Positions 26,011 through 34,647 of a DNA stretch of 64,000 bases are shown piece after piece (the stretch's first letter is position 1; each line of letters starts with the position of its first letter). Source of the stretch: JBGLNJ01 sp041300525 (lineage in GTDB: Bacteria; Chloroflexota; Anaerolineae; Fen-1058); contig JBGLNJ010000001.1 of the NCBI GenBank assembly GCA_041300525.1, forward strand, positions 1,302,001 through 1,366,000, in the 5' to 3' direction. The notes below the pieces were generated by a model. It saw only the letters and a list, made by a program, of their open reading frames with translations, had not been told where the DNA came from and did not search any database. The position numbers and the translations under genes were made by a program.

Positions 26011-26372
26011 CGATGGATTTCGATAATTGCTACCCTACCTGATCCATCACAGATGTGTCGCTCAAACGTTTTCCTCGACCACTGGGCCAATTCAGCTTGT
26101 TAGTCTCTTTCACCCTATCTCCGCGAAAATCCGCAGCCTTTCCTCAAGCTTTCCCAAAGTGCTAGGAATATAATTAGAAAAGTTCTTTTGTGGGCTTCAG
26201 TCCTGGCGCAGTGGTGACATTCGCTCGTGCAAACTTCTATGCCATCCCGAAAGGGAATAGGTCGAGTACGCAGCACAAAACGACGTGCGGGAGCAAGTGG
26301 CATTGCAATGAGGCGTGCGCAGCAGCATCATAAAAGTATGCCCCAAGGACCTGGCAACAGGGGACACGGGAG

Positions 26373-28838
26373 TCAAGAGTCCGAATCAGAAAGAACAGCG
26401 TCAATGGCCTGATCGAAATTCATCGCTCTGCCCTCTGCCAGTGCTGCCATGAATGGCTCGTCGCCCAACTGGGCGCGCGCGCCTGCCAGGGTGGCATCAT
26501 AGTGGGTGCGGAAGGCGGGCGACAAGGGCGCGTGGAGGGCATCGCGCAGGGCTTCGGCCGCGCCGCACAGCCGGGCGGCCCGATCAAGTTGTCCCTGCGC
26601 CACGGCGACGCCCACCAGGCCTTCCAGCGCTCCTGCCATGCCCTCCCTGTCTCCCAGTTCTCGAAGTAATTGCAGGCTCTCGATAAACGACGCTCTCGCT
26701 CTCGCATAGTCTGCCTGGTAACGCGCCACGTCCCCCAGGTTGATCAGGGCGAGGGCAATGCCGGTTTTGTCATCGAGGTTTCGCTCTATAGCCAGGACCT
26801 CTTCAAGCAGCCTGGTCGCTCGCCCATAGTCACGCTGCTGCAAAGCCACCGCCCCCAGATTGATAAGCGCAGTGGCGACGCCGGTTGTATTTGCCAGCCC
26901 CCGATTCAGTGCCAGGGATTCTTCGTACATCTGGCGCGCTCGTTCGCAATCGCCCCGGGCGTATGCTACGTTTCCCAGGTCGGAGAGGACCTGGGCCATA
27001 CCCGCCGGATTCTCCAATGCCTGGTGCAACGCCAGACTTTCCTGGAGGGAAGTGAGTGCATGGGCATAATCGCCTTGATGAAAGGCTATATTCCCCAGAT
27101 GATTGAGTGTACGGGCGATTTCGACCTGGTCACTTTGCTCGCGCAGCAGGGCGAGGCTTTCTTGGTGCAAATCGAGCGACTGGGCATAGTCGCTCTGCGC
27201 GCGCGCCAGTACACCGGCTGCGTTGAGGGCCTTGGCAACCAGAGATTTCAGATTCTGGAGTTGGGATGAGTCGGCCATCGCCGGATCGAGAATATGACAT
27301 CGGAAATTGAGCGCCTGTTGGAGCCAGTCGCGGCCTTCACGCACATAGCCCCGGGTTAACCAGAATTGCCACAGCCCTCCAGCCAGGCGCAAGGCCTGCT
27401 CGGCTTCGTTATGGTCCAGGGCCCATTGGAGTGCCGCACGCAGATTGTCGTTTTCTCGCTCCAGGCGCGCCAACCAGGCGGCTCCCTGCACGCCGTCGAG
27501 CTCTGGTGCCGCGGTCTCAGCGAGTTTAACAAAATAGCGCATGTGCTCATTGCGGACAGCCAATTCTTCCGTTGCGTTTTCGCCAAGACGCTCGGCTGTG
27601 TATTGCCGGACGAGTTCGTGGAGATCAAAACGTCCCGTGGCTGTGCGGCGCATGAGCGACCGCGTCACTAATGCGGATAACAGTGAGAGTGATGCGCCGG
27701 TGACCTGTTCCGCTGTTTCGCGGAGAAATCCACCCCGAAACACGGATAAGGCGCGTAGAATGCGCTGCTCTTCCGCCGACAGCATTTGCCATGAAGAATC
27801 AAACACGGCGCGCATGCTGCGGTGCCGCTCCGGCAGGTCGCGCGCGGAAGTGACCAAGAAATCGAGGTTGCGTTCAATCTCCCGAACAATTTCCCGGCAG
27901 GAGAGCAATCGCGCCCAGGCGGCGGCCAACTCGATCGCCAGGGGCATCCCTTCGACCAACTGGCAGATGTGCGCCGCCCACGGCCGCTCCTCAGCCCTCA
28001 ACTCAAAACCCACCTGCGCTCGCTGGGCACTCTGGACAAAGAGTGCCACCGCGCTATACTCCTCTGCCCGATCCATCTGGTCAAGTGGGGGAACCGGCAG
28101 ACCCTGAAGGTCAAACAGCCATTCTCCCTGCATATTCAATCGTTCGCGGGAGGTGACCAGCAGCTTGACCCCCGGCACTTGCTCCAGCAGCTCCGCCAGC
28201 AGCCCCACGCCCTCCAGCAAATGCTCCAAGTTATCCAACACCAGCAGCAAGGATTTCTGGCGCACATGGTTCAGGAGTTGCACCTTGGGGTCAAGGAGGC
28301 TGGAGGAGGAGAGACCGAGGGCGCTGCCAATGGCTGGAGCGATGAACTCGGGCGAAGAGAGAGAAACCAGCGGCACGAAAAACACTCCATCGGGGAACTG
28401 CGCCCGCTGGGTGGAGGCCAGTTCGAGGGCCAGGCGGGTCTTGCCGATGCCGCCCGGGCCGGCCAGTGTCAGCAGCCGGCAGTGGGGATCGCCCAGCAGC
28501 CTGTTCAGCGCCGCCAGTTCAGGTTCGCGGCCGATCAAAGGGGTGGGCGGACTCGGCAGCCCGCGGTCCAGCACGTGGCTGGCCGCCGGCAGTCGCTCGG
28601 CGCGCAGTTGGCCGCGGGCGACCCGCAGAAACGTCGGACGCTGATCGGGCGGGATCTGGAGGCAATCCGCCAAGAGCTCGGCCATTTGCCGCGAAGGCCG
28701 CCGCTCGTCGCTTTCGATCTTGCGCAGGCCGGACACGGAACAGCCGACACGCCGGGCAAGTTGTTCTCGGGTCAGATCCAACGCTTTGCGCTGTCGGGTG
28801 ACCCAGGCGCCGAATGAGATTTCAGAGTCTATGCTCAC
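26373..28838 (-). CDS. XRE-type HTH regulator with NB-ARC ATPase and TPR repeats
   Basis: About 821 residues from GTG 28838 (TTG 28877 is also in frame; the start is uncertain because AAGGAGGTGAGC surrounds it). Domains in order: HTH (FGAWVTRQRKALDLTREQLA, RVGCSVSGLRKIE), NB-ARC ATPase with Walker A GPGGIGKTRLAL and Walker B LLLVLDNLEHL, a winged-helix part (LSVFRGGFLRE), then eight or so TPR units with the repeating motif YAHALTSLQESLALH. It is a STAND-type signalling ATPase, probably a transcription regulator activated by an unknown ligand. A truncated relative lies just upstream. Confidence 0.85.
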   Translation of the reverse strand: MSIDSEISFGAWVTRQRKALDLTREQLARRVGCSVSGLRKIESDERRPSRQMAELLADCLQIPPDQRPTFLRVARGQLRAERLPAASHVLDRGLPSPPTPLIGREPELAALNRLLGDPHCRLLTLAGPGGIGKTRLALELASTQRAQFPDGVFFVPLVSLSSPEFIAPAIGSALGLSSSSLLDPKVQLLNHVRQKSLLLVLDNLEHLLEGVGLLAELLEQVPGVKLLVTSRERLNMQGEWLFDLQGLPVPPLDQMDRAEEYSAVALFVQSAQRAQVGFELRAEERPWAAHICQLVEGMPLAIELAAAWARLLSCREIVREIERNLDFLVTSARDLPERHRSMRAVFDSSWQMLSAEEQRILRALSVFRGGFLRETAEQVTGASLSLLSALVTRSLMRRTATGRFDLHELVRQYTAERLGENATEELAVRNEHMRYFVKLAETAAPELDGVQGAAWLARLERENDNLRAALQWALDHNEAEQALRLAGGLWQFWLTRGYVREGRDWLQQALNFRCHILDPAMADSSQLQNLKSLVAKALNAAGVLARAQSDYAQSLDLHQESLALLREQSDQVEIARTLNHLGNIAFHQGDYAHALTSLQESLALHQALENPAGMAQVLSDLGNVAYARGDCERARQMYEESLALNRGLANTTGVATALINLGAVALQQRDYGRATRLLEEVLAIERNLDDKTGIALALINLGDVARYQADYARARASFIESLQLLRELGDREGMAGALEGLVGVAVAQGQLDRAARLCGAAEALRDALHAPLSPAFRTHYDATLAGARAQLGDEPFMAALAEGRAMNFDQAIDAVLSDSDS

Positions 28839-28860
28839 CTCCTTTGCTTGGAAGGCGCGC

Positions 28861-29334
28861 TCAACCAGACTTGCCAAAGTGCCCGCGCAAAATGTTGTCT
28901 ACGATCTCCCCATAGGGCTGGCTCCGTCCTTCTGCCCATGCTGCCGCAAAGGCGGCCTCACCCAGTTGGGCACGGGCCGCGGCCATACCGCGTTCACGCC
29001 GGAGCGCGCAACTTCTAAACAGCGGCATATGCAATGTCTCAAGCAAAGCGTCACTGACACCCCACAGCCGCGCCGCCCGCACTGCCCGGCCTTGCGAGAC
29101 ATCCACGAGGGCCAGACATTCCAGGCACAACGCAATATCTAGCTCATTTCTCAACTTGTTGAACAACGCCAGGGCTTCCCGGATATGGAGGATTGCCTGT
29201 TGGCTCTCATTGCGCCCCACGGCCACAAGTCCCATACCGTAAAGTGCCAACGCCGTGCTCCGCTCGTCCTGTAGCTCGCGGCAGAGCGCCAGGCTTTCTT
29301 TGTAGAGTTGGTGGGCTTGTTGCGTTGTCATCAA
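28861..29334 (-). pseudogene. TPR-containing C-terminal fragment of a second regulator
   Basis: 157 residues from ATG 29334: one and a half TPR units (AHQLYKESLALCRELQDERS, REALALFNKLRNELDIALCL) and the usual end of this family (RAARLWGVSDALLETLHMP). Upstream, the minus-strand frame meets a stop at 29370, and the HTH and ATPase domains are absent, so this is the tail of a lost gene. It stops 23 bases before the GTG of the next regulator. Confidence 0.75.
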
Positions 29335-29390
29335 CGTCGGATTAGCGGGCGTAAATCCACCCGCCCCTTACGAGACTTTGGGCAGTATCA

Positions 29391-30651
29391 GGTTCTCTTT
29401 GATGCTCAGAGTCAAGCCAAGTTGCTTCAGCAACTCCAGCAGACATCCGAGGTGGATTACCAAGCTCAACGTCGTCGTCTGGCAAAGGCAGAAGAACCGC
29501 GCCAGTTGTTCAGCCGCTTGCATCGAGATCCCGCGGCCACTGCCCGTCGCCTCGTCGGCCAACATGCCACCCGTCGAGTTGAGCTGGCGCGTGCTACGGC
29601 CGCCCTGCCGCCTTGACCTACCGTCAAGACAGTCAGGGGATGGCAGCCGTATATCTGGCGTGACCGCGCAAGGCTTGCTGACCCGTCGCTATCGCGCCAG
29701 CGAGTGGCTCGAGTTGACCGATGTGGGCTATCGTGTCGTCATCGTGGGCCAAGTCGATGTTGAGGGGGTGGGCCGTGTCAGTCTGCTGGTAGCCGAAGAC
29801 TTGGCCGATCAGGAGCGCACCTTGTTCGTGACCCGCGCCGACAGCGATGAGGTGATCCTGCAACGTCTCGAACTGGCGGTGGCCCAGCACGCCGACGCCG
29901 ACACCTCGCGCTTGCAGGTGATGCTGCGCTTGCTCAAGTTGGCACGCCAGGCAGACGTGCAGACCGAGACCGCTGTGTTTGATCGGTGGTTCTATGTGAC
30001 CGACTTTATCGCGCACGTCTTGGCCTTGGGCTTTGCCCGCGTCGTCACCAAAGTCAAGCGCGATATCCCCTACACGTATCATGGTCAGACCTACACGATT
30101 GACCAATTGTGGCGGCTCATCCCGGCCAAACGCTTCCGCCGCCAGCACGTGCGAGGTCAGTGGGTCAAGCTGGCTTCGCTGCAGGTCCGGCAAGAGGGCC
30201 TGGGTCAAATCAAGTTGGTCTTGGTGAAAGAACTCGGCCCGCACAACAAAATCATCCAGCGCTATGCCCTGATGTGTACCGACGTGACTTTCCACAATGA
30301 CCAAGTCTATCGCGCTTACAAATTGCGCTGGAAGATCGAAGAGTGTTACCGTGAAGTCAAACAACATCACGGCTTGGAACTGTATCATGCGCGTGACTTC
30401 AACGCCAACTTTGGTCATGTCGCACTCAGCTTCTTGTCGTACCTGTGTCTCGTAGTGACACGCTTGCTCACCCCGAAGCTGCGCGACAAGACCTTGGGCC
30501 AAGTCAAGCGGCTCGTGTTTGATGCGTTGGTCGAGTTGGAGCAAGGTGACCATGGCTTCATCGTCAAGTTTAGCTCACGATTCCGGCGCGAGGTCGGCTT
30601 GCCAGCCTACTGCGCCTGAATCACAGAATCGGGAAACTTTTGTAAGAGAAC
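29391..30651 (+). mobile_element. IS4-like insertion sequence, damaged at its left part
   Basis: The right end is after the transposase stop, near AAGAGAACC (30643-30651); the left edge is taken from GGTTCTCTT at 29391, an inverted copy of nine bases, which is weak evidence. No target duplication is clear. The element separates a regulator fragment on the left from a secreted-protein fragment on the right, so one flank must be a break rather than the original target. Confidence 0.5.
29630..30619 (+). pseudogene. IS4-family transposase, N-terminal part missing
   Basis: Coherent protein begins near GVTAQGLLTRRYRASEW and runs to VGLPAYCA. AVFDRWFYVTDFI supplies the second catalytic aspartate. 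YKLRWKIEECYREVK is the Y-x2-R-x3-E-x6-K signature of IS4 transposases with the catalytic Glu. The segment with the first aspartate is not found in any frame between 29391 and 29640; the reading frame there is low-complexity and unconvincing. The protein is therefore probably inactive. Confidence 0.72.
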
Positions 30652-30980
30652 CAATATCTTCTAGTTTCGCCTTCGCAGGCCACGCCTTTGACCTGGACGC
30701 CTATCAAGGCGGAACGCTTCTGCCAGGCTTTGTGTTCTCCCAACCTGTCACGATTACGATTCACTACAGCGAGGGAGATGTAGCCGGGCTGGACGAGAAC
30801 TCGCTGACGCTGCGCTACTGGAACGGCTCGGCCTGGGCCAGCGACGGCATCAGCGTAGTCGAGCGCAATACAGCGCAAAACTATGTGGTGTTCACCGTCA
30901 CGCACTTGAGCGAGTTTGCGCTGTTCGGTTCTGAAAGCGAAAAATACAAAGTGTACTTGCCGCTCGTGATAAGGCAATAG
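30651..30980 (+). pseudogene. C-terminal fragment of a secreted protein ending in a YLPLV tail
   Basis: About 110 residues in the frame ending at 30980: AFDLDAYQGGTLLPGFVFSQ, PVTITIHYSEGDVAGLDENS and VVFTVTHLSEFALFG are the ZU5-like/beta-sandwich end common to Anaerolineae exported proteins. The terminus KVYLPLVIRQ is the tail also seen in three other proteins here. The N-terminal part is lost beyond the IS. Confidence 0.75.
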
Positions 30981-31019
30981 CCGCGTCAACGATTGCTGTT
31001 CAGTCACCGTAAATACCAA

Positions 31020-31057
31020 CAGGCCGCTGTGTTTGGCTCAATCCAGACAGCGGCCTG
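31020..31057. terminator. Hairpin between convergent genes
   Basis: CAGGCCGCTGT pairs perfectly with ACAGCGGCCTG (11 bases) across a 16-base loop. It separates the secreted-protein fragment from the end of rsmG. No long T-run follows on either strand. Confidence 0.55.
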
Positions 31058-31076
31058 TGTTGATATTTGAAATTTG

Positions 31077-31850
31077 TCATTTGACATTTTCCAACGGATG
31101 CTTCTCCGGCATTCCAGGCCGTCGCGGATGCTTGTCGGGCGTGGCGGCGACCTTGTCCACGATCACCAGGTAGCGCGTTTCGGCGATTCCCGTTAGCTCA
31201 ACCGGGATGAGCCGGTTGAGCCGCCCGCCCAGATGCATGATCGCCCGATCCGCTGCCGCCACCTCAGCCGGAGCGTCTTCGCCCTTTTGCGCCAACGCTC
31301 GACCGCCGATGCGCACGAACGGCAGTAGATATTCGGCCAGCGTCGGCATCTCGGCCACGGCGCGCGCCACCGCCCAATCGTATCGCTCGCGATGATCGGG
31401 CGCGTGCCCCAACTCCTCAGCACGGCCTTTGAGCACCGTCACGCCGCGCAAGTCCAGCAACGCGACGATGTGCTTGAGGAACTCGACTTTCTTGCCAGTG
31501 GCCTCCAGCAGCGTCAGCTTGATCGCCGGGCAGACGATCTTGAGCGGCAGACCGGGAAAGCCCGCGCCGCTGCCCACGTCAATCAGGCGCGTGTCCGACT
31601 TGAGAGGCAACGCCTCCAGCGGTGTCGGCGCACTGGACGGCGTTGACCGGGCTGCCGAGACTGCTACCAGGCACGAGAGCGAATCCAAAAAGTGCTTGGT
31701 CTGGATACCCCCGTCGTCGGTGATGGCGGTGAGGTTGACGCGCGACCGCCAGGCGATCAGTTCGTCGCGATAACGCTGGAACATGGACACCTGGTCGGGC
31801 GTCAGGGTCAAGCTGAGTTTGCGTGCGCCTTCGACAAGTTTCTGCATCAT
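31077..31850 (-). CDS. rsmG: 16S rRNA (guanine-527-N7)-methyltransferase
   Basis: 257 residues. RsmG/GidB methylates G527 of 16S rRNA using S-adenosylmethionine. The SAM motif is LIDVGSGAGFPGLPLKI, preceded by the family marks WRSRVNLTAITD and TKHFLDSLSCL; YDWAVARAVAEMPTLAEYLLP is the conserved second block. A small insert (SAARSTPSSAPTPLEALPLK) widens the loop before the SAM motif. The C-terminal 30 residues are basic. The divergent tpx-like gene starts 88 bases away. Confidence 0.94.
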   Translation of the reverse strand: MMQKLVEGARKLSLTLTPDQVSMFQRYRDELIAWRSRVNLTAITDDGGIQTKHFLDSLSCLVAVSAARSTPSSAPTPLEALPLKSDTRLIDVGSGAGFPGLPLKIVCPAIKLTLLEATGKKVEFLKHIVALLDLRGVTVLKGRAEELGHAPDHRERYDWAVARAVAEMPTLAEYLLPFVRIGGRALAQKGEDAPAEVAAADRAIMHLGGRLNRLIPVELTGIAETRYLVIVDKVAATPDKHPRRPGMPEKHPLENVK

Positions 31851-31876
31851 CCGTATTATATCATGCCTCTCGCCTC

Positions 31877-31905
31877 TTGCATCTTGCCTCTGGCAATGTT
31901 ACAAT
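31877..31905 (+). promoter_or_regulatory. Promoter of the peroxiredoxin gene
   Basis: TTGCAT (31877-31882), a 17-base spacer and TACAAT (31900-31905), 33 bases before the ATG. Confidence 0.6.
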
Positions 31906-31938
31906 CGAGGCAAACTTGGCAAAGGAGGACGTGGAACA

Positions 31939-32457
31939 ATGGAACGCAGTGGAGCCGTGACGATCAAGGGACAGCCCTTCACTTTACTGGGCAAGCCGGT
32001 GAGCATGGGCGATCCGGCCCCGGACGCCGAATTAACCGCGAACGATTTTTCGACCGTCAAGCTGGCGGACTATGCGGGCAAGGTGCGGCTGATCAGCGTG
32101 GTCTTTTCACTGGAGACGGGCATCTGCGACGCGCAGACGCACAAATTCAACGAACAAGCCACCCAGCTCGGCAGCGATGTGATTGTGCTCACCATCAGCG
32201 CCGACCTGCCGTTCGCGCAAAAGCGATGGTGCGGCGCTTCGGGATTGGAAAACGTCATCACGCTTTCCGACCACAAGACGATGGCCTTTGCAGACGCCTA
32301 TGGCGTCCACATCAAAGAGCGGCGATTGACCAGCCGCGCCGTGTTTGTGGTGGACAAGCAAAACATCGTGCGGTACATCGAGTACCTGCCGGAGGTGGGC
32401 AGCCATCCCAATTACGACGCGGCGTTGGCTGCGCTCAAGGAGACCGCCGGAAAGTAG
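31939..32457 (+). CDS. tpx: Thiol peroxidase (Tpx-type peroxiredoxin)
   Basis: 172 residues from ATG 31939, after AAAGGAGGAC. The order TIKGQPFTLLGKPVSMGDPAP, the peroxidatic Cys in SLETGICDAQTHKFN, the resolving Cys in FAQKRWCGASGLENV and the end SHPNYDAALAAL match Tpx, a cytoplasmic two-cysteine peroxidase reduced by thioredoxin. The peroxidatic motif normally begins with proline (P-S-L-D-T-x-x-C); here that residue is Phe (FSLETGIC). The change sits in the active-site pocket and may alter activity. A terminator follows at 32501. Confidence 0.9.
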   Translation: MERSGAVTIKGQPFTLLGKPVSMGDPAPDAELTANDFSTVKLADYAGKVRLISVVFSLETGICDAQTHKFNEQATQLGSDVIVLTISADLPFAQKRWCGASGLENVITLSDHKTMAFADAYGVHIKERRLTSRAVFVVDKQNIVRYIEYLPEVGSHPNYDAALAALKETAGK

Positions 32458-32500
32458 AGACCGACCGGCTGTCTACTCATTCAATCTGTGGTAACATCGA

Positions 32501-32527
32501 GCCGTCCAACTTTGGGCGGCTTTTTTT
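32501..32527 (+). terminator. Intrinsic terminator after tpx
   Basis: GCCGTCC and GGGCGGC pair (one mismatch) around AACTT, followed by seven T residues. Confidence 0.88.
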
Positions 32528-32547
32528 GCGCGATTGAGAGGTGTACA

Positions 32548-33399
32548 TTGACTACCGATCACTCATCACCAAACGTTGTGCTCATCACCGGCTGCTCGAC
32601 CGGCATCGGTCGCGCCACGGCGCAGCTCTTGGCCGAGCGCGGTTGGCGCGTGTACGCTTCGGCGCGCAAACTGGAAACCGTGACCGACCTCGCCTCGGAC
32701 GCAATCACGCCGCTGGCGTTGGACGTGACCGACGAAGCCGATTGCCGTGAGGCGGTGGAGGCCGTGCTGCGCCCGGCAGGCCGGATTGACGCGCTGGTCA
32801 ACAACGCCGGATACGGGCACACCGGGCCGCTCGAAGAAATCCCTTTGGAAGATGTGCGAGCGCAGTTCGAGATCAACACCTTCGCGCCGCTGAGGCTGGC
32901 TCAGTTGGTCATCCCGACGATGCGGGCGCAGCGTAGCGGGCGGATCGTCAACGTCAGTTCGGTGATGGGGCGGGTGGTCGTCCCGTTCCTGGGGCTGTAC
33001 AACGCCAGCAAGTTTGCGCAAGAGGCCATGAGCGACGCGCTGCGAATGGAGTTGTCGCCATGGAATATTCACGTGATCCTGATCGAGCCGGGCAGCGTGC
33101 GCACGCCGTTCTACACGCGGGTCGCGCAATACACGGCGCGCACACTCGATAACCCCGACTCGCCGTACCGTGCCCGCGTCGAGCGCGCGCTGCGGCTCAC
33201 GGGTGGGCAAGGTCTCTTTGCCGGCTCGCCACCGGAAAAAGTAGCGCAGGTGATTCACACGGCGCTCACCGCACGGCATCCCCGCGCGCGTTACCTGGCC
33301 ACGTGGAATGCCCGGTTGACTTTGATGCTGCTGGCGTTGCCGGATGGTTTGCGTGACTGGGCGCTGCGGGTGGGGTTGGGGCTTGAGCCAAGCGGCTGA
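32548..33399 (+). CDS. Short-chain dehydrogenase/reductase (SDR)
   Basis: 283 residues from TTG 32548, which has GAGAGGT at good distance; the frame is open further up through the terminator. Classical SDR: TGCSTGIGRATAQLL dinucleotide loop, LALDVTDEADC, NNAGYGHTGPLEEI, catalytic Ser in IVNVSSVMG and the YNASKFAQEAMSDAL Y-x-x-x-K pair, then IEPGSVRTPF. The long C-terminal part (PEKVAQVIHTALTARHPRARY) resembles retinol/oxidoreductase-type SDRs. Substrate is unknown and no neighbour hints at it. Confidence 0.9.
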   Translation: MTTDHSSPNVVLITGCSTGIGRATAQLLAERGWRVYASARKLETVTDLASDAITPLALDVTDEADCREAVEAVLRPAGRIDALVNNAGYGHTGPLEEIPLEDVRAQFEINTFAPLRLAQLVIPTMRAQRSGRIVNVSSVMGRVVVPFLGLYNASKFAQEAMSDALRMELSPWNIHVILIEPGSVRTPFYTRVAQYTARTLDNPDSPYRARVERALRLTGGQGLFAGSPPEKVAQVIHTALTARHPRARYLATWNARLTLMLLALPDGLRDWALRVGLGLEPSG

Positions 33400-33409
33400 T
33401 CTGTTATGG

Positions 33410-33443
33410 GAAAACGAAAGGCCTGTCATACCAGGACAGGCCT
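33410..33443 (-). terminator. Terminator of the tRNA-Met gene
   Basis: On the minus strand AGGCCTGTC and GACAGGCCT (9 bases) enclose CTGGTAT and are followed by TTCGTTTT. Confidence 0.8.
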
Positions 33444-33470
33444 CTATCGGAATGGTCGCTCTTTTTTCAG

Positions 33471-33543
33471 TGGCGGGTGTGGGAATCGGACCCACGACAC
33501 AGGGCTTATGAGTCCCCTGCTCTACCAGCTGAGCTAACCCGCC
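33471..33543 (-). tRNA. tRNA-Met (anticodon CAT)
   Basis: A full cloverleaf on the minus strand: acceptor GGCGGGT/ACCCGCC, D-arm AGCTCAGCTGGTAGAGCA, anticodon arm GGGGA-CTCATAA-GCCCT (a U-G and other pairs tolerated), T-arm GTGGGTCCGATTCCCAC, discriminator A. CCA is not encoded. Lack of an A-type initiator acceptor makes it elongator Met; an Ile2 tRNA with the same CAT anticodon cannot be excluded by eye. A consensus promoter lies upstream. Confidence 0.92.
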
Positions 33544-33560
33544 CTCAAGAATATAAGGCA

Positions 33561-33588
33561 ATTATACACGGTGAGCATGGCCTGTCAA
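33561..33588 (-). promoter_or_regulatory. Promoter of tRNA-Met
   Basis: On the minus strand TTGACA (33588-33583), 16-base spacer, TATAAT (33566-33561): full consensus. Confidence 0.88.
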
Positions 33589-33606
33589 GTGTTTGACGGC
33601 ATATCG

Positions 33607-33635
33607 TTGGCGCTGGGCGTGCAGTATGGTATAAT
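33607..33635 (+). promoter_or_regulatory. Promoter of the LysM lipoprotein gene
   Basis: TTGGCG (33607-33612), 17-base spacer, TATAAT (33630-33635), 31 bases before the ATG. It is divergent from the tRNA-Met promoter. Confidence 0.75.
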
Positions 33636-33666
33636 CGCGCCCATCCACTCGTCTCGAGAACACCAC

Positions 33667-34635
33667 ATGCGACGCACTGCAACGTTGCTTTGCTTGATTG
33701 CTTTGCTCATCCCTGGCTGCGCTGGACAAGTCATCTCCGGTCCCACACCGACGCCGGAAGTGTTGGGCGTGACGTTGCGTCCGCCCTCGCCCACACCTCA
33801 AGTCGCTACCGTGCAAGCCAACACGCCTGAGCCGACTCGCACGCCGGCGCCAACTCCCACACCCGTCATCTATGTGGTCAAATCCGGCGACACGTTGCTC
33901 GCCATCGCCATCGAGTTTGGCACAAGCGTCGCCGCCATTCAACAAGCCAACGGGATCATTAACCCGGCGTCGCTCCAACCCGGCCAAGAACTCATCATAC
34001 CGCTCACCGCTGGCAGCGCCGAGCTGGCAAAACAGCTTTTACCCACGCCCACGCCGGTTGCGGCCAAGGTTCAAGGCGTGGCATTTTACGAGACCAGCGT
34101 TGGCAGCCTGTGGTGCCTGGGTGAAGTGCTCAATCCCAATGAGAGAGCGTTGGAAAACGTCCAGGTCCGCATCGTGCTCAAGGACGCCGCCGGTCAAGTG
34201 CTGGCCGAAGGCAAACCCTTCACCGTGATGGATGTGATCCCGCCGCAAGGCCGGTCGCCCTTTGGGCTGTTGTTCACGTCGCCGCCCGCGCGGTATGCCA
34301 GCTTTGAAGCCACCATCATCCGCGCCGAGCCTTCCGCCGAGCCGGGTGGGCGTTACGCTACGATCCAGATCGCCAGCAAACAAGGCGGCACGGACGGGCT
34401 GCAATTTCGTGTCTTTGGCAAGGCGCGCAACAGCAGCGACAAACCCGTCGCCGGCGCCAAGATCATTGTGACCGCGTACGATGCGGCCGGCCAGGTGATC
34501 GGCTATCGCCAGCAAACATTAGGCGACGGCAATCTGGCTGCGGGCGCCACCGGTGATTTCTCCGTAACCTTTGCGCCCAGTGGTGGCACAGTCGCTCATT
34601 TCCAAGTGGCCGCTGAAGGCCGCTTTGCCCAATAG
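33667..34635 (+). CDS. LysM-domain lipoprotein with FxLYD-like domains
   Basis: 322 residues. A lipoprotein signal peptide (RRTATLLCLIALLIPGC) ends with lipobox LIPGC, so the mature protein is anchored at Cys19. A proline/threonine linker (TPEPTRTPAPTPTP) leads to one LysM (YVVKSGDTLLAIAIEFGTSV, about residues 75-120), which binds peptidoglycan or similar polymers. Two beta-sandwich units follow (SLWCLGEVLNPNERALENVQ, FRVFGKARNSSDKPVAGAKI), resembling FxLYD domains. It is likely a cell-surface structural protein. The plsC gene starts 12 bases later. Confidence 0.85.
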   Translation: MRRTATLLCLIALLIPGCAGQVISGPTPTPEVLGVTLRPPSPTPQVATVQANTPEPTRTPAPTPTPVIYVVKSGDTLLAIAIEFGTSVAAIQQANGIINPASLQPGQELIIPLTAGSAELAKQLLPTPTPVAAKVQGVAFYETSVGSLWCLGEVLNPNERALENVQVRIVLKDAAGQVLAEGKPFTVMDVIPPQGRSPFGLLFTSPPARYASFEATIIRAEPSAEPGGRYATIQIASKQGGTDGLQFRVFGKARNSSDKPVAGAKIIVTAYDAAGQVIGYRQQTLGDGNLAAGATGDFSVTFAPSGGTVAHFQVAAEGRFAQ

Positions 34636-34647
34636 CTTTCGGTTCGT

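Noticed and set aside
29368..29565. Minus-strand ORF over the left part of the IS4-like region as a real gene
   Set aside because: Low-complexity, no family match, and it crosses the presumed IS edge.
29391..30651. Firm terminal inverted repeats of the IS4-like element
   Set aside because: Only nine matching bases and no target duplication; reported as weak edge evidence only.
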